DNA of 64,000 bases from NCBI GenBank assembly GCA_020627655.1, contig JAHDGM010000007.1:1-64000 (forward strand), in the 5' to 3' direction. Under the pieces are notes generated by a model, which worked only from the letters and a program-made list of their open reading frames with translations, searched no databases and was not told the DNA's origin. A program made the position numbers and the translations under genes. Each line of letters opens with the position of its first letter. Position 1 is the stretch's first letter. The stretch comes from Hellea sp. (GTDB lineage Bacteria; Pseudomonadota; Alphaproteobacteria; Caulobacterales; Maricaulaceae). This document shows positions 27,101 to 39,100 of the stretch, one piece after another.

Positions 27101-30100
27101 CCTTACCAATGGGTGGTCTGGCTCCGAATGAGTTTATCACATGTACAGCCAGTTATAGCGTGACACAGACTGATATTGATGCCGGTAGCGTTACCAATGT
27201 GGCCACAGCAACAGATGGCACAACTACATCACCTTCAGATAGTGTAACAGTTGATGCAACGCAGACACCGGAATTGACAATGGTAAAATCCGCCATTGAA
27301 ACCAGTTATACGGCTGTTGGTGACATTCTAAATTATGAGTATTCCGTTGAAAATACAGGGAACGTTGCCATTTCTGATATCGCTGTAACTGATGACCGTA
27401 TTGACACAGTCAGCTGCCTGGTCACCGGAGTAGGCAATGGCGATGCCAATCTGGATCCGGGCGAAACTGTTGTCTGTACGGCCAATTATACGGTGACGCA
27501 GGCTGACTTGGATGCGGGTTCTGTCACAAATAATGCGTCTGTCACAGGTACGCCAACGGGCGGCAGTTTAACAGATGCAACGGCTCAGGAAACAGTCAAT
27601 GCTGATCAACAACCTGCTTTGACAATGGCGAAGGCCTCCCTCGAAACCAGCTATGCGGCTGTGGGTGATGTTCTGAATTATGAATATACTGTCGAGAATA
27701 CAGGTAATGTGTATGTGTCCAATATTTCAGTGACGGACGACAAGATCGATTCTGTCACTTGTGATGTATCGGCGGTTGGTAATAACGACCCTAATCTTGA
27801 TCCAGGTGAAATCGTTGTCTGTACAGCCAGCTACACGGTAACTCAGGCCGACATAGACGCGGGTTCAGTTACCAATAATGCTTCTGTGACCGGTGACCCT
27901 TCCGGCGGAACTCTAACCGATGCCACAGCTCAGGAAACTGTTGATGCGACGCAAAACCCAGCCATGGAAGTTGTCAAAACAGCCACAGATGTTCAGTTCG
28001 AGCTTCCGGGTGATGTGACGACTTATGATTACGTTGTTACCAATACGGGTAATACAACGATTACTGATCCGATCAGTGTGAATGATAACCTGATTACATC
28101 AGTTTCCTGTCCGGCTCTTCCAGCTGGTGGCCTCGCTCCGAATGCCAGCCTGACCTGTACAGCCAGCTATACGGTTACGCAGGCTGACCTTGATGCTGGA
28201 TCTGTAACCAATCTGGCCAGCGCTACAGATGGTACGACCACGTCTCCGCAAACTTCAGAAACTATTCCAGCAGATCAAAGCCCGGCATTATCAATTGCCA
28301 AGGCAGCTTTGTTCACTGAGTTTACGACAGCAGGCGAAGTGGTTGAATATGAATATACAGTCACCAATACGGGTAACCTGACTTTGACAGGCGGCGTAAA
28401 CGTCGTCGATGATAAAATCGGAACAATTAGCTGCGTAACCGGGAATTTTATACCCGGTGCCGTTGAAACCTGTCGTGCCAGTTATACAATTACTCAGGCA
28501 GATATTGATGCCGGTTCCGTAACCAATCAGGCTTATGGCCAGAACGGATCACTGGTATCGGCTCCGGTTGACGTAACGGTTAATGCCAATCAGACACCAT
28601 CTGTTGATTTTGTGAAGCGCGCCACAACATCTTCCTTTACACAAGCTGGTGATGTTCTGTCTTATGAATTTGATGTTACCAATTCGGGCAATGTGACCCT
28701 GATTGGACTCAGCTTATCGGATGATTTGACATCTGTATCCTGCCCGCAAACATCCTTGGCACCTTCTGCGTCTATGATGTGTACGGCCAGTTACACAGTC
28801 ACACAGGCTGATGTGGATGCCGGTGAAGTTGTCAATAATGCAAGTATTACAGCTGTGCCGCCGAGCGGGACATCGATTACAGAAACATCAACAGCTACTG
28901 TTGATAGTTCTGCTACGTCGTCCCTGAGCTTTGCCAAGCGGGCTTTAGATACGAGCTTTGCTACGGCAGGTGACGTTCTTGATTATGCTTTTGACGTAGA
29001 AAACACGGGTACGATAACTCTGTCAGCTATTGCTATTTCAGATGATCTCGCGACAGTTTCATGTCCGTTTACAACTCTGGCTCCAGCGCAAACTATGGTT
29101 TGTAATGCGAGTTATACGGTTACCCAAGCTGATATAGATGCTGGCTCCGTCACTAATAATGCTTCTATAGCTTCAGAATTACCTGATGGATCAGTTGGTC
29201 CAGACAGCACTGACAGCGCAGTCGTCAATGCGGCTCTTATGCCTGAGCTCACCGTTGACAAGGTTGCCCTGGGTGCAAGCTATGCATCAGTCGGTGATGT
29301 ATTGTCCTATACTTACGCTGTTACGAATACAGGCAATGTGACTGTTTCAGCCATTAATGTGACGGATGATCTTATTCCGGCGCTGTCATGCCCTGCGACC
29401 ACTCTGTCACCAAACGCTTCTATGACCTGTACAGGAGATTATACTGTCACGCAGGCTGATATTGATGCCGGTTCTGTGACAAACACAGCCACAGCAACAG
29501 GTACGCCAAGTGGCGGTACTCTGGCGCCGGCTACTGACATGGAAACTGTTAATGCGGATCAGATGCCTTCTTTGGCTACGGTCAAGACAGCCATGACAGC
29601 AGATTATGATGCCGTCGGTGATGTTGTTTCATATGAATATGAAGTGACCAATACAGGTAATGTGACGATCACAGACGCTATCACGGTTTCTGATGATAAG
29701 ATTGCATCAGTCAACTGTCCGGCTCTGCCAAGCGGTGGTTTGGCACCGAACGCTGCAATTACTTGTACAGCTACATATGTTGTGACTCAGGCCGATATAG
29801 ATGCGGGTTCTGTGACGAATACAGCTTCTGCAACTGACGGGACTACGACATCGCCAGATGTCAGCGAAACGGTCAATGCAGTTCAGACACCATCTCTGGC
29901 CATGACAAAAACTGCCAGCCCGCAAACCTATGCGGCTGTGGGTGACGTCGTCAGTTATGATTATGTTGTTACGAATACAGGCAATGTGACCTTTACAGAT
30001 GCAGTGTCTGTATCAGATGATAAAATTTCATCTGTAACGTGTCCGGCGCTGCCAGCTGGAGGCTTAGCCCCCAATGCCAGCCTGACCTGTACGGCTACCT

Positions 30101-33100
30101 ACACAGTGACACAGGCTGATCTGGACGCGGGTTCTGTGACAAACTTGGCGAGTGCCTCAAGCGGTGCCACAAGTTCACCTGACGTCTCCGAAACGGTTAC
30201 AGCTGATCAGATGCCATCTCTGAGTGTTGATAAAACAGCCGTTAATACATCATACGCTGCCACAGGCGATGTGCTGGATTATAATTACCTCGTCACTAAT
30301 ACAGGTAATGTGACCATTACAGATGCTATTACGGTATCGGATGATTTAATCGCCAGTGTGAGTTGTCCAGCGCTTCCGGCTACGGGTTTGGCCCCTAATG
30401 CTACGCTGACTTGTACTGCCAGTTATACTGTGACACAGGCAGATATTGACGCAGGTTCAGTGACCAATATTGCCAGCGCCAGTGATGGTAATGTGACATC
30501 GCCAACGGATAGCGCGACGGTTAATGCAGACCAGATGCCATCCCTAACTATGGTCAAAACGGCTCTAACCACAGCATATGCTTCGCCGGGCGATGTTCTT
30601 TCCTATGAATATGAAGTGACCAATACGGGTAATGTCACCATGACAGGAGTCGTGACAGTCAGTGATGACCTTATTGATACGGTTGCCTGTCCGGCTCTGC
30701 CATTTGCAGGTTTGGCGCCTAATGCTTCCATTACATGTACGGCGACATATGTGGCGACGCAGGCCGACATTGATACCGGGTCTGTAACTAATATCGCCAG
30801 TGCTTCAAATGGTTCAACTCTATCACCAACCGATAGCGCGACCGTAAATGCGACTCAGGCACCGGCTTTGACTGTTGTTAAAGATGCCGATGCATTCACA
30901 TTCGCTATGCCGGGTGATGTCATCAATTACACATATGAAGTCATCAATGCTGGTAATACAACCATTACCAATGCAATCAGTGTCGCAGATGATAAAACCA
31001 CAGTAGCTTGTCCGGCGCTTCCGGCGGGCGGTCTGGCACCCATGGCCAGCCTGACCTGTACGGCCAGTTATGCTGTCACACAGGCAGATATTGATGCCGG
31101 TGAGGTGACCAATCTAGCCAGCGCAACTGATGGTTTGATAACCTCTCCGCAAGTATCCGAGACAGTTATCGCGACTCAGGATCCATCCATGTCAGTTGTG
31201 AAAACAGCCACAAGTGTAAACTTTGTATTGCCTGGTGATGTGACAACTTATGAATATGTCATCACCAATAATGGTAATGTAACAATCACGGACCCTGTGA
31301 CGATTACAGATAACCGGATTGCGTCGGTATCTTGCCCGGCTCTGCCAGCTGGTGGTCTCGCGCCTAATGCGGCTATGACCTGTACAGCAACTTATACAGC
31401 TACGCAGGATGATCTGGATCAAGGCTCTGTGACCAATATTGCTACGGCTAGTGATGGAACAACCACTTCCGATCCGGTTTCTGAAACAATTCCGGCTAGT
31501 CAGGCTCCAGCATTGACAATCCGCAAGTCATCGACAGATACGACTTATGCTGCAGTTGGTGAGGTTCTAAGCTATACTTACGAAGTTGAGAACACTGGTA
31601 ACGTCACACTTACAGGCGACATCAGTGTCGTTGATGACAAAATCGGTACCTTTGTCTGCTTTAGCGGGAATCTCGTACCAGGTGGCGTGGAAAGCTGTGT
31701 TGAAACCTATACGGTCACGCAGGCTGACATTGATAATGGCGAAGTTACCAATAATGCCTATGGTGATCACCCTCGCGCAACTTCTGCGCCGGTTGCTGTG
31801 ACCATACCGGCTGACCAAATGCCTGAGCTCTCCTTGCTCAAAGAAGCTTTGACAGCTGATTTTGATATGGCCGGCGAAACACTGGATTACCGTTATACTG
31901 TGACGAATACAGGTAACACGACAATCATCTATCCAATTGATGTTGACGATAACCGTATTCCCAATGTGACTTGTCCGGCACTCCCTGCTGGTGGTCTGCT
32001 TCCAGGTGCCAATATGGTATGTACAGGTTCTGATACTGTCACCCAGGCCGATGTAGACTCAGGTAGTGTCACCAATACGGCAACAGCAACAGATGGACAG
32101 ACCACGTCCAGCCCACCGCAAACAGCGACTGTCAATGCAGTTCAGACTCCATCTATGGGTGTTCAGAAACTCGCAGGAGATAGTGCTTATGCGGCTGTCG
32201 GAGATGAACTCGACTACACCTATATTGTGACCAATACGGGTAATGTGACATTGACCGATGCGATCAGCGTTACTGATAGCCGTATCGACAATGTCAGCTG
32301 TCCGGCTCTTCCAGCTGGAGGTTTGCTGCCAGGTGCTACAATCACTTGTACAGCTACCGACACGGTGACACAGGCCGATCTCGACGCAGGGTCTGTTATG
32401 AATACGGCTTCTGCAACAGATGGAACAACTACATCCGGAACCGTTGATGTCACAGTTGAAGCAACGCAGGAACCAGCTCTTGAAATGACCAAGACGGCTC
32501 GTGAAGCTGATTTTGATGCCGCTGGTGACACAGTCACTTATGACTATGTTGTGACCAATACGGGTAATGTGACGCTTACAAATGCAATCACAGTATCTGA
32601 TGATAAAATTGCGTCAGTTTCTTGTCCGGCACTTCCTGTTGGTGGTTTGGCCCCAACAGCCTCTCTAACCTGTTCAGCGACTTATACAGTGACGCAGGCC
32701 GATATGGATGCTGGCTCAGTGACAAATCTGGCCTCTGCAAGCGATGGCTCAACCACGTCACCACAGGTATCAGAGACTGTTGATGCTGTTCAAAGTTCTG
32801 GATTGGCTATGACCAAAACAGCGGTTGAAACAAGCTACGCCGCTGTTGGCGAAACCCTGACCTATAATTATCTTGTGACCAATACAGGTAATGTATCCAT
32901 CACTAGTGACATCACAGTAACGGATGACCGGATTGCCACTGTAACATGTCCGGCTCTTCCAGCTGGCGGCCTCGCCCCAAGTGCTTCGATTACCTGTACA
33001 GCAACGGATACTGTTTCCCAGGCTGACATAGATGCCGGTTCTGTTACCAATACAGCGGCAGCAAGTGATGGAACGACAATATCTCCATCTGTAAGCGAAA

Positions 33101-36100
33101 CTGTCACTGCAGATCAAAATGTCGGTTTCACAGTTGATAAACAAGCCGTGTCCAATGACTTCTCCGCTGTTGGCGATGTGCTGTCATATGCTTATATTCT
33201 GGAAAATACCGGTAATGTGAGCCTGACTGAAACAGCTACAATTGCAGATGATAAGATCGGAACTATTACATGTCCGGCTATGCCAAGCGGTGGCTTGGTT
33301 CCGGGTGCGACTTTAACCTGTGAGGCTGATTATACAGTTACGCAGGCTGATCTGGACACAGGTTCGGTAACTAATATTGCTTCGGCGACTATTGGAACGG
33401 AAACTTCGGCTAATGATACGGTCACAATTGAGGGTACTCAGGCGCCAGAGCTGACTATCGCCAAGTCTTCGAATGCATCTCCGTTTACGGCCGTCGGTGA
33501 AATTGTGTCTTATGAATATGTTGTAAGCAATAGTGGTAATGTGACCATTACGGCCCCTGTAACAGTGTCTGATGATAAGATCGCCACGGTCAACTGTCCG
33601 GCCCTGCCGAGCGGTGGGTTGGCGCCGATGGCCTCCATCACCTGTAGTGCTGATTACGCTGTCACGCAGGCAGATCTGGATAATGGTTCAGTGACAAATA
33701 TCGCGAGCGCCTCTGATGGCACTACAGTTTCAGAGACTGATAGCGTAACCGTTGATGCAGCGCAGCAAAGTGGTCTGTCCATTGCCAAGTCATCTTTGAC
33801 CACGAGCTTTAACATGCCGGGTGACATTGTTTCTTATGAATATGTTGTCACCAATACAGGTAATGTGACGTTGACCGATGCGATCAGTGTTGCTGATGAT
33901 AAAATTTCTGATGTCACCTGTCCGGCTCTGCCAAGCGGCGGATTGGCTCCGCAGGCTACTCTGACTTGTTCGGCAGATTATACTGTAACGCAGTCAGATA
34001 TTGATAATGGCTCAGTGACTAATATTGCGACTGCAAGTGCAGGAAACACCACATCACCGGCTGATGAAGTAACTGTAGAAGCCAGCCGTGAACCTGAATT
34101 GAGTGTTACGAAATCTGTGACTGAAACTGTTCAGGTGGGTGGCCCGATCTATGACGTAACCTATGAAATTGCCATGGAGAACACAGGTAATGTCACACTC
34201 ACGGATCTACAGCTTCAGGATGACCTGGCGACAGCGCTATCCCCGGCAACTATCTATGACGTCCCGACTGTGCAAGCCTCCGGGTTTAATAGCGGAAGTG
34301 CCAATACAGCCTATGATGGGGCCTCAAATCTTGATTTGTTAGCCAATAATCCAATGCTTATGGTCGGAGAGTCCGGTCTGGTAACATTGCAGGTTCGGGT
34401 TGATACAACCAATGGCGGCCCTGCAAATGCTAATACCGCGATCGGTAACGCACCTGTTCTGTCATCGCCTGTTCCATCGAATGATCCGATGGTAACGCCG
34501 GATAATAGTAGTGATGTCAATCCGACGCCGCTTGTGATCAATGACCTGGATGGCGATGGTGTGAACGACCTCCTTGAAAGCGCATCTGAAGATCGTGATG
34601 GTGATGGTATTCCAGACCAAGAAGACTATGATCCTACAGGTTATTTCTACTGTGAAGAAAACGGCCGGATTCTGACAGGTGGCGGTATATCTGTCTCCGG
34701 TCCAGCTGGCTCAAATTCTGCGCTCGGAACTGCCAATAACATTACAATCGTTCAAGACGGTTCTAATGGTTACTACCAGTTCTATGTGACGGCTCCTGGT
34801 CGTTATACATTGAGCCCGACTTATCCTGATACTGGTGCACCAAGCACGCGTCGTCCGGTTCAAAATGTAGCCCTGGATGTGACGAGTATGCTTCCAAGTA
34901 ATCCAGGTATACTGGGATCATCAGAATTTGGTGATACAGGCGAATTGGCGGACTTCTCTGCTGAAACCAACACACCTTTCTACTTCACATTTGATATAGA
35001 AGCCGGAGATCCATCTATTCTGATGAATAATATTCCGCTTCAGCATTGTGGTAGTTCAGAGCTCAGCTTGTCCAAGACTGTTGCTGCTGATCCTGTAACG
35101 CAGGACAATGGTCAGCAATTGGTTAGCTATAACTTCACGGTGACAAATACGGGCGAAACCCGCGTAGACGATATTCAGATCATAGATGATCTAGGGTCAG
35201 TTTACGGTCCTGCTAATATTACAATCGGAACGAACTCCATAATAGATGAGCCGATTAATTATGCGGGCGGTCTAAATGAAGGGTTTGACGGTGTGACTGA
35301 CATTGAGGTCTTAAACGGTCTGGGTGAGCTGGAAGCAGGAAAAAGTCTGACTGTCAATGTTCAGGCTTTGGTAACTCCGGAAACAGCCAGTACCTTTATC
35401 AATAAAGCGACTGTGCAGGGCGGTGATCCACTTGATGGATCAATTGTTCTGGCGGACGATACTGCCTCTATTCAGCTCGTACCAGCAGCCAAAGTCAGTG
35501 ATCTGGTTGTGCGTAAAGTGGCCCGTCCACGCACCGTACAGATAGGTGATCCGATCCTCTACACGATTGAGGTTATGAATACGGGTCTGGGTACAGTTAC
35601 GGATATCGACATCGTTGATAATATTCCTGCCGGGTTTGCCTATATTCCAAACAGTGCAACTGTGTCAGATGGTACTGATAGTGTGAAGCTGGAACCTGAA
35701 ATGGTCACAGCGGGTCAACTCAGCTGGGGTATTGCCAATATGAATGCCTCTCCGCTGGATTATCTGGCATCTGGTGAAACTGTGAGTGTTAACCTGCGTC
35801 TACTTGCCGGGCCAAATGTAGACTTTGGTCAGCATGAGAATCAGGCTTGGGCGCAAAACAACGATACGGGTGAGCGCTCAGCCATTGCTACGGCAAGCGT
35901 TGATTATATCCCTGAGCCGACATTCGATTGTACGCCAGTGTTGGGCCGCGTTTATGATGACGTGAACCATAATGGTTATCCCGATGATGGTGAGCCAGGC
36001 CTACCCGGTGTGCGTCTGGTAACAGTCAATGGTGACATCATCACAACAGATGGTCACGGGCGTTACCACATACCGTGCGCCATGATTGCGGATAGTGAAA

Positions 36101-39100
36101 ACGGATCGAACTTCCTGCTCAAAGCAGATGTTCGTACCCTGCCGCTTGGATTTGCAACCACAACAGAGAATCCACGTGTGGTTCGGGCTACGCGCGGTAA
36201 GTTCGTGAAATTGAACTTTGGTGCAGCTTTCCGTCCTAAACTTCGCATTGACCTGTTTGAACAGGATTATGATCGTGGTTTAATGACTGCAGAAGCAGCC
36301 AGCCGTATCAGAACGGTTATGAACAGTAACTCTGATGCCGAGCGGGCTCTGGTTATTTATCACGCCAGTGATGATCAATCCGTGGATCAGGCTCAGGCTA
36401 ATCTGACACTGGCCATGAAGGTTATTGAAGAGTTAGCTCCTAAAGCGCTGCAAGATGTGGCTCTAGAAGCAAGCTGGGGCGATGCTGAAATCTTTGTCGA
36501 TGAGCGTGACCGCCAGCCGGTTCAATATGACCAATCCTCTGTTGAGGGCAAAGACGGTGAGCGTGTGACGTTCAAGTCTAACGGCAAAGGCGGCTTGGAT
36601 AAATCTGAGACATATGATTATGCCTTTGATGTGAAGGGCGCTATGCGTGGCCAGAAAGGTTCCAAACCTCTGACTGGTGATGAACGTGAGCGGTCTATTT
36701 CACTGGCCGGTCGTCAGGATCGCTACGCTGATGAAACAGCCCGTCCAGGCCGTCTGCAGCGCTGGGTAGGCTGGGCAGACAGCACATCATCCTATGCCGA
36801 AGGTCCGGAACTTGAAACAACTGTTGATGCGCTTGATCCTGTTAAACGCCTCAATGCTCAGGCCGATATCGTTGCCACAGAACAGGGACGCATGATCATG
36901 GCCGAGGCCTATCACAACTATGCGGCCTTTACGGACCGTCTGGAAGTCCGTGTCTTTGATGCAGATCGCTCAGTACGCGGTACGCCTCTGGCGGTTCTAG
37001 CGGTGACAAATGGCAAGGCCTCGGGCGCGCTGGGTGAGGATTGGCCAGAAGAGCTGTCTTATGTCCTTAGGGCTTATGGTTCTGATGGTGACTTTGACGA
37101 AACAGCGCTTAAGTCACTTCACAATGGCGATGCTGAGTATGACCTGTCTATGGAAGACTGGGCACAGCAGGCTTATACAGCCTTTGGTCAAAACACTTTG
37201 GTTAAAAACAACGTGACGACAAGAGGTGGGGCGGTTCGGGTCTATGGTCGCAATATTGCGGGTGGCACAGCTCTAGTAATGGGGCAAACAGTCCGCGTTG
37301 ACGAAAGTGGCCGCTTTGTATCCGAGCAGATCCTGCCAAAAGGTGAGCAGCAAGTTGCTGTTGAGCTGGCTGGTGTTAATGGTACAACGCACCGTATGGT
37401 GCGCATGGTTGAGGTTAAGGACCGTGACACATTCTACGTGGCTCAGATTGAAGCCACAGTGGGTGAGCGTCCAAGTTCTGATGATACCTTTACGGAAGGC
37501 CGTGTCGCATTTTATGTGCGCTCACGTCTGAACGATCGTTGGGCCTTCACGGCTACAGCCGATACTGGTGAAGCTGAAATCGGTGATTTGTTAAATGGTC
37601 TTGATGATAAGGATGTATCGCAACTTCTGCGTCGTCTTGATCCTGACAAATATTACCCTGTCTATGGTGATGACAGCACGATTGAGCAGGATGCTCCAAC
37701 ATCAGGCCGTATCTACGCTCGTCTGGAACGCGATGATGACTACCTATTATGGGGTAATTATCAGACTAACTTCTCAGATACTGAATATGGTCGCATCCAG
37801 CGCACGCTCTATGGCGCTAAGCTGCACTGGGATGAAAACAATGCCACTAAGTTTGGTGATGCACGGACAGAAGTAACCGCATTCCTGGCTGAGGGTGGAA
37901 CCCGCCAGGGCCGCGATGAACTTCAAGGTACGGGTGGTAGTATCTATTATCTCCGTCATGGTGACGTTTCGATCGGTTCTGAAATTGTTCGGGTTGAAAC
38001 ACGCGATGTGGTCTCAGGTCTGGTTATCGAAAGTCGCCGTATGAGTTATGGCACGGATTATGATATGGACTTCATCCAGGGCCGTATCCTTCTGAACCGT
38101 CCATTGTCCAGTACGGCAAATGATGGCCGTTTGTTCAGAGATGGATCACAGTCTGGTCACGAAACCGTTCTGGTAGTTGACTATGAGTTCAGCCTGCTTG
38201 GAGCTGGCGATGACTCCAGCATCTATGGTGCGCGTGCCAGCCGTTGGTTCAATGACTTGGTCAAAGTTGGCGTGACTTATAATCACGGCGATGATGGCGG
38301 TGTTGAAAGCGACCTCTATGAAGCTGATCTGACATTACAGCTCGCAGCCGGGACTTATATTAAAGGTGAGATTGCACAAACTGAGGGCGCAGGTGTTGAA
38401 ACCTATCGTTCTGATGATGGCGGCTTTACCTATGCCCGTCGTGACCGCGGTGGTCTGGCTAATGATGCCAAGGCTATGGCCTATGCTATCGAAGCTGCAA
38501 CAGATCTATCTGATTACTTTGATGCCGATGGTCGTGTTTACGCTTACTGGCGCAAACGTGAAGCCGGATTTGCCGGTTATGCGGAAAACACCAATCAGAG
38601 TGTTGAGCAATATGGCGGCGGAATGCGCTTGGATGTCTTTGAAGACTTTAGCCTGAATGCTCGCGCCGATATCTTTGAGGATCAGACTGTTGGAACCAAT
38701 AGCTTTGCCGAGGCGAGTGCGGAATATGCACTTAATGACAATGTGAAGCTTTCCGGTGGTGTGTCATATAATGATAATGGCACAACATCAGGTACTTCTA
38801 TCGGTGGTCGTGCAGAGTATGCCTTCAATAATGACGCTCATGTCTATGTCTTCGGTCAAGCAGGTCTGGAAGGTGATAATGCACGCACAACTGACCGCGC
38901 CGGTGTCGGTGGTGAACTTCGTATCGGTAAACGCCTCTTAGCTGGAGGTGAAGTTTCCGGCGGTGAAGATGGCCTAGGTGCCAGACTCTCTGCACGTGTT
39001 CAGAGCGAGGACGGAGACGAATATTATGCCGCCTATGATTTGCCATTGCAGTCACAGGTTGCCAGTAATATGGGAACTTTCAATCTGGGTGCCCGCCGCC

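Noticed and set aside
25279-34092. Repeat array as a possible CRISPR or non-coding satellite
   Set aside because: Repeats are 300 bp or so, in one open frame, with codon-level conservation and protein motifs; there are no short direct repeats with unique spacers.
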